Source: an uncultured Eubacteriales bacterium (GTDB lineage Bacteria; Bacillota; Clostridia; Christensenellales; Aristaeellaceae). From it: a stretch of 64,000 nt of DNA. Under the pieces are notes generated by a model. The model was not told the DNA's origin, searched no databases, and worked only from the letters and a program-made list of their open reading frames with translations. Each line of letters begins with the position of its first letter. Positions within the stretch are counted from its first letter, which is position 1. Where the stretch lies: positions 1 to 64,000 of the forward strand of contig UQNN01000010.1 in the NCBI GenBank assembly GCA_900542445.1, read 5' to 3'. Shown here one piece after another: positions 33,612 through 41,388 of this stretch. A program made the position numbers and the translations under genes.

Positions 33612-34637
33612 ATGATCAATCCAAAAGTATCAGTCATTATCCCGGTTTACGGCGCGGAGGCGTTTCTGCCGGACTGCATTGCTTCTCTGCGCGCGCAGAC
33701 GCTTCGGGACATTGAGCTGATTTTCATCTGCGACGGCAGTCCGGATCATTCGCTGGCGATTCTGCGCAAGGCGGAGACGCTGGACAGCCGCATCCGCGTG
33801 ATTGCCTTTGAGGAAAATCAGGGCGTATCGGCGGCGCGCAACGCGGGGCTGGATGCGGCGCGGGGAGATTATATCGGCTTCTGCGACGGCGACGATTGGG
33901 CGGAGCCGGAAATGGTTGAGACGCTATACCGTGCGGCAGAGGACAACCGGGCGGATATTTCGTTCTGCCGGGTGTTCAAGGACAGGGGCGACAAGCACGA
34001 AAATGTGCCGCTGGGCTTTGACGACGGCACGGTGTTTGATCGGGAAGCCATCGGCAGGACGCTGATTCCCGCGATGCTTTCCAAACCGACGGACAGCGAC
34101 GAGCTTCCGCTTTCCGGCTACACGCCGCGCAACCTGTTTCGGCGCGAGGTCATTGGCAGTCACCGCTTCCGCCCGGATATTCGATATGCGGAAGATCTGC
34201 TCTTTATCGTCACCTGCATGAAGGACGCGGGCCGCGCCGTCGCGGTGGACAGGGCGTATTATCATTACCGCTTTCACACCGGGAGCGTGACGAAGCATTT
34301 CAGCTTTCACGTGCCGGAGAGCTATGAAAAATCCAACGATGCGCTGGAAACGCTTTTGGCGGATCATCCGGAGTGCATGCGCCGCATGAAAATCCGCCGA
34401 CGCAAGATGGCGGTGAACACCGTGCGCAATTTCTGCTATCCCGGCACGCCTTATGCGTTCGGGGAGCGCGTGCGCCGCGCGAAGGCATATATGAACAGGC
34501 CGGACGTTGCCGCGCTGTTTGACGATGTGAAGCCCGGCGATTTCCCGGCTCAGCTGGGTATGAAGCTCTTTCTGATGCAGAAAAAAATGGCGTTTACGAT
34601 GTGCTTCCTGTTTACCTATGTGTTTGACCGGGTTTGA
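33612..34637 (+). CDS. Glycosyltransferase family 2
   Basis: A 341-residue GT-A enzyme. Motifs are KVSVIIPVYGAEAFLPDCIA, ICDGSPDHS, the NQGVSAARNAGLD loop and GFCDGDDWAEP with the metal-binding acidic pair. A helical C-terminal region follows. ATG 33612 follows GGGAGATAAATCA; the ATG at 33597 lacks such a site. It lies after a family-1 repeat and 20 bases before the phosphoglycosyl transferase gene. Confidence 0.9.
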   Translation: MINPKVSVIIPVYGAEAFLPDCIASLRAQTLRDIELIFICDGSPDHSLAILRKAETLDSRIRVIAFEENQGVSAARNAGLDAARGDYIGFCDGDDWAEPEMVETLYRAAEDNRADISFCRVFKDRGDKHENVPLGFDDGTVFDREAIGRTLIPAMLSKPTDSDELPLSGYTPRNLFRREVIGSHRFRPDIRYAEDLLFIVTCMKDAGRAVAVDRAYYHYRFHTGSVTKHFSFHVPESYEKSNDALETLLADHPECMRRMKIRRRKMAVNTVRNFCYPGTPYAFGERVRRAKAYMNRPDVAALFDDVKPGDFPAQLGMKLFLMQKKMAFTMCFLFTYVFDRV

Positions 34638-34656
34638 CGAAAGATGAGGAACGACC

Positions 34657-35313
34657 ATGCAAAAGAATGAAGAACCGATGGACATCGCCGAGGTGCTGGC
34701 GCGGCGGAAACCGCAGCTCATCGCCAAGCGCGCGATGGATATCCTGCTCTCGGCATGCGCGCTGGCGGTGCTCTGGCCGTTGCTGCTGCTCATCGCGCTG
34801 GCGGTGGTGATCGATGATCCCGGCCCGGTGTTTTACCGGCAGGTGCGCATTGGCAGAGACGGCAAGCCGTTCCGCATTTTCAAATTCCGCTCGATGGTGA
34901 CGGACGCGGATAAAAAGGGGCTGGCGATCACCGTCGGACGCGATAACCGGATTACGCGCGTCGGCGCGATTCTGCGTAAGACCAAGCTGGATGAACTGGC
35001 GCAGCTGCTCAACGTCCTGTGCGGGCAGATGAGCTTCGTCGGCCCGCGCCCCGAAGTGGAGCGGTATGTGAAGCTCTATACGCCGTATCAGCGGCAGGTG
35101 CTGCTTGTGCGGCCGGGCATTACGGATTATGCGTCGATTGCCTATCGCAACGAAAACGATCTGCTGGCTGGGACAGACGACCCCGAAAAGATGTACATCG
35201 AGCAGATTATGCCCGATAAAATCGAGCTGAACATGAAGTATCTGCGGGAGATTTCCCCGCTTGCGGACATCAGGCTGATTTTCAAAACGATCATCGCGGT
35301 TGCGAAGGGGTAA
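34657..35313 (+). CDS. Phosphoglycosyl transferase (bacterial sugar transferase, priming enzyme)
   Basis: A 218-residue monotopic phosphoglycosyl transferase of the PglC/WcaJ C-terminal type. It attaches the first sugar phosphate to undecaprenyl phosphate. A hydrophobic hairpin helix (about 27-52) leads to PGPVFYRQVRIGRDGKPF, FKFRSM, the catalytic Asp-Glu pair in KTKLDELAQLLN and the QMSFVGPRPE motif, then RPGITDYAS. GAGGAACGACC precedes ATG 34657. It is last gene of the second polysaccharide cluster and probably starts repeat-unit synthesis there. Confidence 0.93.
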   Translation: MQKNEEPMDIAEVLARRKPQLIAKRAMDILLSACALAVLWPLLLLIALAVVIDDPGPVFYRQVRIGRDGKPFRIFKFRSMVTDADKKGLAITVGRDNRITRVGAILRKTKLDELAQLLNVLCGQMSFVGPRPEVERYVKLYTPYQRQVLLVRPGITDYASIAYRNENDLLAGTDDPEKMYIEQIMPDKIELNMKYLREISPLADIRLIFKTIIAVAKG

Positions 35314-35340
35314 GGAGGCGTTGGGAGACGTTGGGAGACG

Positions 35341-35390
35341 TTGGGGCGTTGCCCCAAGCCCCGCCAGAAACCTGAGGTTTCTGGACTTCC
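35341..35390 (+). repeat. Dispersed intergenic repeat, family 1
   Basis: TTGGGGC(GT)TGCCCCAA, then CCCCGCCAGAAACCTGAGG and TTTCTGGACTTCC. It is preceded by a short tandem of GTTGGGAGAC (35320-35340). It pairs as an inverted copy with the element at 35468-35518. Confidence 0.75.
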
Positions 35391-35467
35391 CACTTCATTT
35401 ATTACTTCGTGATAGAAGAAAAAAGATGTTTGGATGAAATAATCCATCCACGCAGTGGATGGAAAGA

Positions 35468-35518
35468 GGAAGGTGCAGGGAACTCAGTTCCCTGCCAGGG
35501 TTTGGGGCAGAGCCCCAA
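35468..35518 (-). repeat. Dispersed intergenic repeat, family 1, inverted copy
   Basis: On the minus strand it reads TTGGGGC(TC)TGCCCCAA, then CCCTGGCAGGGAACTGAG and TTCCCTGCACCTTCC. It has a perfect 10-base palindrome at 35475-35495. A separate hairpin TCCATCCAC/GTGGATGGA lies just upstream at 35441-35463. Confidence 0.75.
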
Positions 35519-35532
35519 AAGGAGGAGCTCAA

Positions 35533-37365
35533 ATGCGCAGCGATTATAGGGTCTATCGTTATGACCGGCTGGATGCGCCGGTCGTCATCGCGGGCAGCAG
35601 CGCCGTGCTCATCGGCGCGCAGAACGGCCTTTTCCCGGATATGGGCCTTGCCGTGCCAGGCGAAATGGGCGGCCTCTGGGCCGGGGAAAAGAAGGTCTGC
35701 GATGGCTTCTTCCTGGCCATCGACGACGTGCCGCTGACACAGGCCGACGCCTGTGAAATCCATCCGGTCGTCACCGCGTTTCACTACCGTATGCAGAAAC
35801 AGCAGCTGCACGTCGTTCGCCGTCAGTTTATTCCCGACGGAGTGGGCGGCTGCGTGGTCGAATTGATGATTGAAAACCTCAAAAACGCGCCGCGCATGGT
35901 CGAGGTCTCCTTCACTGTGCGCACCGATATCCTGACTGCCGCCGCCGCGCGCGGCGAGGACGGCGCAGAGCTTGGCCGCGATGTCGGTGAATACGACGAG
36001 CAGGAGCAGGCGTTCTTTGCCCGCGACAGTCGGAACCCGTGGCACGCCGTCTGGGGCGCGGACGCGAACTGCCGCGTGCTTCAGGCCGATCTGCCGCAGA
36101 GCGTCTATGGCTTTGGCAATACCCAGGGCAAGGGCGTCAACGGCCGCCTGTTCTACCGCCTGCGGCTGGCCGCAAACGGGCAGGCAGCCATGCGGCTGTA
36201 TATTGCGGGCGGCTATCCCTCCCGCTCCAAGGCGGAGGAAGCGCTGGCGCTGCTGAGAGAAAAGGCCGAAACCCTGCTCGCCGAAAAGCGTGCGCGCATC
36301 GATCGGGTGATGGCGCGCAGCGCCGCGACGATGCCCAGCGCCGCGCTGGAACAGAGCGTCAACTGGGCGAAGCTCTACGCCGATTGGCTGGTTCGCACCC
36401 TGCCGCGCGGCGGGTGCGCGCTGTGCTGCGATCTGCCGGAGCATCCCGCGCTGTACGGCGAAGGATGGGCAAAGGCGATGGAAGCGCTTCTGCCGCTGGG
36501 CGGCGCGGCGCGCGTGCAGGAAATGCTGCATACGCTCGTCGGCGTGAGCGCGCAGGCGCAGATGGCCCCCGGCCGTCTGGCGCGCAGCGTGTCCCTCTCC
36601 GGTAAGGTTTTGCAGGTTGGCGGCGAACGCGAAAGCGCGCAGTTTGTCGCGCTCGTGCATCGCACGCTGCTCTGGTCCGGCGACAAGACGTTCGCGGCGG
36701 CCATGCTGCCGATGACGGGGCTTTGCATCAACTATCTGCGCCGGAGTACCAAGGGCTTTGAAGATGTGCAGGAGGATATGCTGGAAGACGTGCGCGCGGC
36801 GCTCGTCGGTCACGCGTATATTCTGAATCTTACGGGCGCGGACGACACGCCGACGCTGGCGCTGCTCGAAAAACTCCCTGCTCAAAGGGAAGAAAGCGAC
36901 ATCGCGCCGAACGCGACGCTGGCCGAGCGCGCAAAGCGGCACGGCGAGCATGTCCACGTGGAGCAGATGATCGGCTGTCTGATGCAGATGGTCGCCTCCG
37001 CCGCGCCGGGCCTGCCGGGCTCCATCCGCACGGAGGATGCCGCGCCAGGCGTGCTGCTTCAGGCGCGGGCGGCGGCCGGGATGATCTGGCCGGTGTTTGA
37101 ATGCCTGTTCGGAATCAGACCCGATGCGGGACGCAAGACGATTGCGTGGCATCCGCATACGCCCATCGGCTGGGAAGGCTGGAAGATGGAGAACCTCTGC
37201 ATCGGCGGCGCGTCGTTCGACGTGGCCAGCGAGCGCGTGTCTCCCAGCCATGCCCGCTATACGATCAGGACGCAGGAGACGGGCTGGACGGTTCGCGTCA
37301 CGGAAAACGGGGAAGAGAAGGCGCTTCCGCTTGACGGTGAGCTGTCGATTGTGATGGAGGACTAA
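35533..37365 (+). CDS. Six-hairpin (alpha/alpha) glycosidase-like protein, debranching-enzyme related
   Basis: A 610-residue protein without a signal peptide. The N-terminal half is beta-rich (starting RSDYRVYRYDRLDAPVVIA). From about residue 265 it has the alpha-toroid pattern of amylo-alpha-1,6-glucosidase-like hydrolases: SAQFVALVHRTLLWSGDKTF, then a C-terminal LFGIRPDAGRKTIAWHPHTP and a final beta cap. The expected catalytic acids cannot be placed with confidence, so it may be inactive or have another substrate. ATG 35533 has GGAGGAGCTCAA upstream. It sits between repeats after the polysaccharide cluster, perhaps a cytoplasmic glycan hydrolase. Confidence 0.6.
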   Translation: MRSDYRVYRYDRLDAPVVIAGSSAVLIGAQNGLFPDMGLAVPGEMGGLWAGEKKVCDGFFLAIDDVPLTQADACEIHPVVTAFHYRMQKQQLHVVRRQFIPDGVGGCVVELMIENLKNAPRMVEVSFTVRTDILTAAAARGEDGAELGRDVGEYDEQEQAFFARDSRNPWHAVWGADANCRVLQADLPQSVYGFGNTQGKGVNGRLFYRLRLAANGQAAMRLYIAGGYPSRSKAEEALALLREKAETLLAEKRARIDRVMARSAATMPSAALEQSVNWAKLYADWLVRTLPRGGCALCCDLPEHPALYGEGWAKAMEALLPLGGAARVQEMLHTLVGVSAQAQMAPGRLARSVSLSGKVLQVGGERESAQFVALVHRTLLWSGDKTFAAAMLPMTGLCINYLRRSTKGFEDVQEDMLEDVRAALVGHAYILNLTGADDTPTLALLEKLPAQREESDIAPNATLAERAKRHGEHVHVEQMIGCLMQMVASAAPGLPGSIRTEDAAPGVLLQARAAAGMIWPVFECLFGIRPDAGRKTIAWHPHTPIGWEGWKMENLCIGGASFDVASERVSPSHARYTIRTQETGWTVRVTENGEEKALPLDGELSIVMED

Positions 37366-37474
37366 AGGGACAAATCACGCCTTCCGTCAGCTTCGCTGAC
37401 ACCTCCGGCTTATGATCGGCTTAAAGTGCTTTTGAAAAAGGATTTCTGCTTTGCTTGGCAGCGTGTAGCAACTG

Positions 37475-37529
37475 CCCCCTCTTAGCGGGAGGTTGGCACG
37501 ACGCAGGCGTGACGGAAGGAGTTAAAAGG
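37475..37529 (+). repeat. Dispersed intergenic repeat, family 2
   Basis: CCCCCTCTTAGCGGGAGG, then TTGGCACGACGCAGGCGTGA and CGGAAGGAGTTAAAAGG. A near-identical core lies at 40492-40546. Both end close before the start of a secreted-protein gene, on the same strand. Confidence 0.75.
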
Positions 37530-37537
37530 CTGTTACA

Positions 37538-38290
37538 ATGAAAAGAATCATTTTATGCTTTCTGCTGCTGATGATGATGGCGGCGGGCGCGCTGGCCGAT
37601 ACCGCGCCGGTGAAGATGGAAGTTCCGCCGGAAGCGATTGAAACGCAGGCGGAGGGCGAGCTGGAAACCTACGACCTGACGTTTCCGGAGGATATGCCGC
37701 TGGCGGCGCGCAACTTTGTGTTGTTTGCGCGCGCGGAATTTGAAAAGAACGACTGGACGCGCCTGCCCAAGTGCAACGAATATACCCAGTGGTATTACCA
37801 CGACAAGCGCGAAATCGGCTGGTGCTCGGTCTTCCAGATTTACTGCGCGTACCACAGCGGTTTGCAGCTTGTTCGCTACAAGCAGGATGTGGATGTGCAG
37901 CCGGGCGACTGCATCTCCGCGATGGAAGGGCGCGTGGGCAATGTGCGCCTCGCCTTTGAGGAACACGGACGCTGGCTGGATGGAACGGAAGGCGCTGTGC
38001 CGAAGCCGGGCTATCTGGTGATTTACGGCGTGCGCTCGTCCACGCCGTATACGCACGTGGCGATTGTGGAGAGCGTGCGGGATTTGGGCGGCGGGCTGTA
38101 TGAGCTGACGACCATCGAGGGAAATCTCAATTCGACCGTGCGGCGCATCAACTACCGCTACAACGCGAACCCCAAGCGCAAGTATTATAATATGTCCGTC
38201 GTGCCGGAAAACGAAATCACGCAGGAAAACTGCCAATATACCCTCCAGAAGGACGATTGGTATGTGACGGGTTTCTGTGCGACATGGTAA
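37538..38290 (+). CDS. Secreted CHAP-domain amidase/peptidase-like protein
   Basis: A 250-residue protein with a signal peptide (MKRIILCFLLLMMMAAGALA, cleavage near ALA-DT). The CHAP-type cysteine protease fold is suggested by the Cys in EIGWCSVFQIYC, then PKPGYLVIYGVRSSTPYTHV with the catalytic His, and AIVESVRDLGGG. It probably cuts peptidoglycan cross-links outside the cell. No cell-wall binding repeat is visible. It follows a family-2 repeat, whose GGAAGGAG is 16 bases from the ATG and so is probably too far to serve well as ribosome binding site. Confidence 0.8.
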   Translation: MKRIILCFLLLMMMAAGALADTAPVKMEVPPEAIETQAEGELETYDLTFPEDMPLAARNFVLFARAEFEKNDWTRLPKCNEYTQWYYHDKREIGWCSVFQIYCAYHSGLQLVRYKQDVDVQPGDCISAMEGRVGNVRLAFEEHGRWLDGTEGAVPKPGYLVIYGVRSSTPYTHVAIVESVRDLGGGLYELTTIEGNLNSTVRRINYRYNANPKRKYYNMSVVPENEITQENCQYTLQKDDWYVTGFCATW

Positions 38291-38291
38291 G

Positions 38292-38331
38292 AAAAAACAG
38301 ACGTTTCACATTGAGAAACGTCTGTTTTTTT
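38292..38331 (+). terminator. Rho-independent terminator
   Basis: A perfect 12-base stem AACAGACGTTTC/GAAACGTCTGTT with a 7-base loop and a T-run, just after the CHAP gene. Confidence 0.9.
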
Positions 38332-38364
38332 GCCGGATGAAATAAGTCGGGGACAATTCTGCGC

Positions 38365-38694
38365 TTATAACGCCTTTTCCATCGTCACGGCCTGTGCATT
38401 CCGCCCGGTTTGAACAAAGCCCAGTTTTCGGTGCAGCGCCAGCGAAGCGGCGTTGTCCGGCGCAATTTGCACGACGCAGGCGGTAAAGCCGCGCGATTTC
38501 ATGGTTTCAAACAGCAGCATGAGCGCTGACGAGGCCACGCCGCGCCTGCGCATGTCCCCTGAAACGGCGACGCCGTAGGAAAACTGCGCGCCCTGAACGG
38601 AGTGAACCGTGATCCCGCCCGCATGGCGGCCGTCCGCGCGGATGAAATACCGCAGACAGGGCGGCGGATCGAGCGGAAGAAGCGAAAGCTGCAT
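38365..38694 (-). CDS. GNAT-family acetyltransferase, short
   Basis: A 109-residue protein, shorter than most GNAT enzymes (about 140-160), with the acetyl-CoA binding motif in VSGDMRRRGVASSALMLLFE and a C-terminal LALHRKLGFVQTGR typical of the family. The first beta strands may be reduced. The ATG at 38694 overlaps the previous stop (TGATG), so the two genes are coupled. The acceptor is unknown. Confidence 0.8.
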   Translation of the reverse strand: MQLSLLPLDPPPCLRYFIRADGRHAGGITVHSVQGAQFSYGVAVSGDMRRRGVASSALMLLFETMKSRGFTACVVQIAPDNAASLALHRKLGFVQTGRNAQAVTMEKAL

Positions 38695-39563
38695 CAGGCT
38701 TTGGGCAGGGCTTCGGCAGGGGCGAAGCCGCTGTCGATACAGAGCTGCGCGCGCTGAGCGCTTTTGCCGCCTTTGGCAAGCTCGTTTGCGAGGAAATCCG
38801 GATGGGCGAGCAGGAAACTGCGCATGAACGCATCCGGATCGTCGATGAAATGCAGCACGAGCGCAAGCTGCTTGTCGGTGATGCGGCCCATCTTGTGCGC
38901 GGTTTCAAACAGCTCCGGCTTGATGACGACCAGCGTGGTCAGCGGGCAGCCCGCGTCGGCGAGAATCTTGCTGCCGCCCTGATCGCGATCGACGACGGCC
39001 AGCGAACAGGCGATCTTCGCGCCCAACCCTTCCACGGCGGGAATCCATGCGCGGATATAGGAAGAAGCGACCGTCACCAGATCGGCGATATGCACGCTGC
39101 GTTTGCCGGACAGGCTCGCCTGCTCGGCGGGCATGCTCACGCCGTTTGCGTCGGTGTAGACGCTGGACAGATCCTTAAAGATGGACAGATGACCCAGCCC
39201 CAGCTTGCGCGCCACGGGCATGGAGAAGAAGAAGTCGCGACGCTCGCCGCCGGAGACGAAATCCACGTCCATTTTGCGCGCGGCTTCGGTCATCAGGTCG
39301 ATCAGCTGACGATAAATCGGGCAGGCTGCAAGCTGCTTTTCGATTTCGCCGTAGACTTTGTCGTAAAACCGGAGCTTATCGCCCGCGCAAGCCTGCTCGA
39401 TGACGGTCAGCAGCGCGTTGGCTGCCTCTTCGCTGCCGTAGAGGAACTGGGTATTGATGTAGAACGGGCCGAGCTTGCCGGATGTATACCAAAACGGCTG
39501 GCCTTCGGGACAGACGCGAACGGCGTCGGTTTCAAACAGCCACGATACGATGGGATTCTCCAT
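38694..39563 (-). CDS. Orotate phosphoribosyltransferase-like (PRTase) protein
   Basis: A 289-residue protein. Residues about 95-210 match type I phosphoribosyltransferases, with FVSGGERRDFFFSMPVA and the PRPP loop HIADLVTVASSYIRAW, followed by a VVDRDQGG segment as in orotate PRTases. It is longer than the usual PyrE (about 210 residues), with added N- and C-terminal helical regions. ATG 39563 is chosen because AAGGAGG lies 8 bases before it; the ATG at 39590 has none. It is coupled to a GNAT gene. Whether orotate is the real substrate is unproven. Confidence 0.75.
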   Translation of the reverse strand: MENPIVSWLFETDAVRVCPEGQPFWYTSGKLGPFYINTQFLYGSEEAANALLTVIEQACAGDKLRFYDKVYGEIEKQLAACPIYRQLIDLMTEAARKMDVDFVSGGERRDFFFSMPVARKLGLGHLSIFKDLSSVYTDANGVSMPAEQASLSGKRSVHIADLVTVASSYIRAWIPAVEGLGAKIACSLAVVDRDQGGSKILADAGCPLTTLVVIKPELFETAHKMGRITDKQLALVLHFIDDPDAFMRSFLLAHPDFLANELAKGGKSAQRAQLCIDSGFAPAEALPKA

Positions 39564-39804
39564 GGATAACGCCTCCTTAGCGGAACTCATTTTCTGCTAT
39601 TATAAAGGATGAAGCGCCAAAATGGAAGCGGAGGCGGGAAATTTGGGCGGCAGAAAATCTGCGCAGTGCCATGCAGGCCAAGATGCAGAATTCCACCGGG
39701 CGGCGGCATGCGGCGGCGAAAGAGACGGGTTTTTGCAGGAACACGGTCAGGTTGAGCGATTAAGCGCGTCATTTTGGGAAGAATTGACGCGCCGCGCGCG
39801 GGAA

Positions 39805-39833
39805 TTGACCCGGATAGATGGTCGTGTTATAAT
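39805..39833 (+). promoter_or_regulatory. Sigma-A promoter of the gtrA-like gene
   Basis: TTGACC (39805-39810), 17-base spacer, TATAAT (39828-39833), about 43 bases before the start codon. On the opposite strand a TATAAT at 39599-39604, with a poor -35, may serve the PRTase gene. The rest of the gap shows no gene. Confidence 0.75.
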
Positions 39834-39875
39834 AACGAACGAAAACGTAAAAACACAGAGAAAGAGGAAAGACAT

Positions 39876-40364
39876 ATGAAAATCATCTGGAAAGGCATCG
39901 ACTGGCTGGCGCGCGCGGTGATCGGCCTGATTGCGAAAATCTCCCCGAAGCTGGGCGACGCATGCCTGAAACTGTGGGAGAACACGGAGCTGGTCAGTTA
40001 TCTGTTTGTCGGCGTGGCGACGACGCTGGTCAACTATGTGGCTTATTTCCTCGCGACGCGCACCGCGGGTATGAGCGTGATGGCGGGCACGTGGACGGCG
40101 TGGGTTATCGCGGTGGCGTTCGGCTATGTGGCCAATAAGATTTTCGTCTTCAAGACGCATTGCGAAAGCACGGCGGCGCTGCTGCGCGAGGCGGGGAGCT
40201 TTTTCACGATGCGGCTGGTTTCGCTGGGCATGGAAACGGTGCTGATGTTCCTGCTGGTGGAGATGCTGCACCTGAACGACCTGGCGATGAAACTGCTGGT
40301 GAACATCGTGGTGATTATCCTGAACTACGTGTTCTCCAAGCTGTTTATTTTTAAGAAGAAGTAA
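39876..40364 (+). CDS. GtrA-family membrane protein
   Basis: A 162-residue protein with four predicted membrane helices in the GtrA domain, with FVGVATTLVNYVAYFLATR and VAFGYVANKIFVFKT visible, then a C-terminal helix ending SKLFIFKKK. GtrA proteins are thought to move undecaprenyl-linked sugars across the membrane for glycosylation of surface polymers. An AGAGGAAAGACAT site precedes ATG 39876. It has its own promoter and stands alone among surface-polymer genes. Confidence 0.9.
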   Translation: MKIIWKGIDWLARAVIGLIAKISPKLGDACLKLWENTELVSYLFVGVATTLVNYVAYFLATRTAGMSVMAGTWTAWVIAVAFGYVANKIFVFKTHCESTAALLREAGSFFTMRLVSLGMETVLMFLLVEMLHLNDLAMKLLVNIVVIILNYVFSKLFIFKKK

Positions 40365-40491
40365 CATGTTTGACGCATTTTAACTCCCTCAGTCCGTTTT
40401 GCTGAAGGACTTTCGCTGTTCCGACTGCTCCGGCAAAAAAGAATGCTTTTTGGCGGCACAGTTGATTGGCTTGGAAGAGTATATACATAAG

Positions 40492-40546
40492 GCCTCCCTC
40501 TTAGAGGGAGGCGGCACGCCGCAGGCGTGACGGAAGGAGTTAAAAG
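40492..40546 (+). repeat. Dispersed intergenic repeat, family 2
   Basis: GCCTCCCTCTTAGAGGGAGG with a perfect CCTC(CC/GG)GAGG stem, then CGGCACGCCGCAGGCGTGA and CGGAAGGAGTTAAAAG. The core matches the element at 37475-37529. A second block, GTCCGTTTTGCTGAAGGAC (40395-40413), is also hairpin-like. Confidence 0.75.
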
Positions 40547-40572
40547 CCCCAAGGACAAACACAGGAGGATTC

Positions 40573-41388
40573 ATGAAACATATTCGTCTTTTTGCATCAT
40601 TTTTTGCGCTGATGATGCTGCTGTGCGCGGGCGCTTCGGCGGAAATTACCATCACCAAGCGCGACATCAATATGAATACGGCGCTGGACAAAAACGTGAG
40701 CAACATCCTCGTGCTCTTGCAGGACGGCGGGGAGACCGACACGATGATGATCGCCTCCATCAACAGCCGGACGGGGCGCTCGGTGATGCTCCGCGTAAAC
40801 TGTGATTTGACGGTGGACGTGCCGGAAAACGGCGAAACGAGGCTGGCCGACGTCTACGCGCTGGGCGCGAAGAAGAGCCGGGGTCTGGTTGCTGAGCGCG
40901 CCGTCAACACGCTGCTGGGGCTGAACATCGGCACGTATGTCGCGCTGGACGTGAGCAACCTGCCGGAGCTTGTCGATGCCGTGGATACCGTGAGCATGGA
41001 GCTGACGGACGCGGAAGCTGAGGCGATGAATCTTGACGCGGGCTGGAACGACCTGACCGGCGACGAGGCGCTGACCTTTGTGCGCCTGAAGCTCGACGGG
41101 GACGATCCGGCGCGCAGCCGCGGTTATGACATGCTGATGCAGCTGCTCTACGCGGGCATGAACAACGGCGATCTGGGCAGCATGCTGGGGCTGGGCACGA
41201 AACTGCTCGGCTCGATGGATACCAATCTGAACGCGATGACCGCCGTCACGCTGGCTTCCGCCGTCAAGGGCGGAGACGATCGCAGCGAAATGGCGCTGCC
41301 GACGGCGGAGCAGGTGACGAGCGAAAACCCGCTGCGGGCCGACGAAACGGCCATGCGGAACATGGTGAAAGAGGCGCTGTATGAATAA
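40573..41388 (+). CDS. Divergent LCP (LytR-CpsA-Psr)-like secreted protein
   Basis: A 271-residue protein with a signal or anchor helix (about 1-23) and an LCP-like domain: NVSNILVLLQDGGETDTMMI, LRVNCDLTVDVP, a DVSNLPELVDAVDTVSMEL segment and TGDEALTFVRLKLDGDDPAR with the arginine that contacts lipid pyrophosphate. Several expected arginines are altered compared with the LCP protein at 1973-2830, so catalysis is less certain. AGGAGGATTC precedes ATG 40573. It overlaps the proA start by 8 bases, which makes it part of a three- or four-gene run. Confidence 0.75.
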   Translation: MKHIRLFASFFALMMLLCAGASAEITITKRDINMNTALDKNVSNILVLLQDGGETDTMMIASINSRTGRSVMLRVNCDLTVDVPENGETRLADVYALGAKKSRGLVAERAVNTLLGLNIGTYVALDVSNLPELVDAVDTVSMELTDAEAEAMNLDAGWNDLTGDEALTFVRLKLDGDDPARSRGYDMLMQLLYAGMNNGDLGSMLGLGTKLLGSMDTNLNAMTAVTLASAVKGGDDRSEMALPTAEQVTSENPLRADETAMRNMVKEALYE

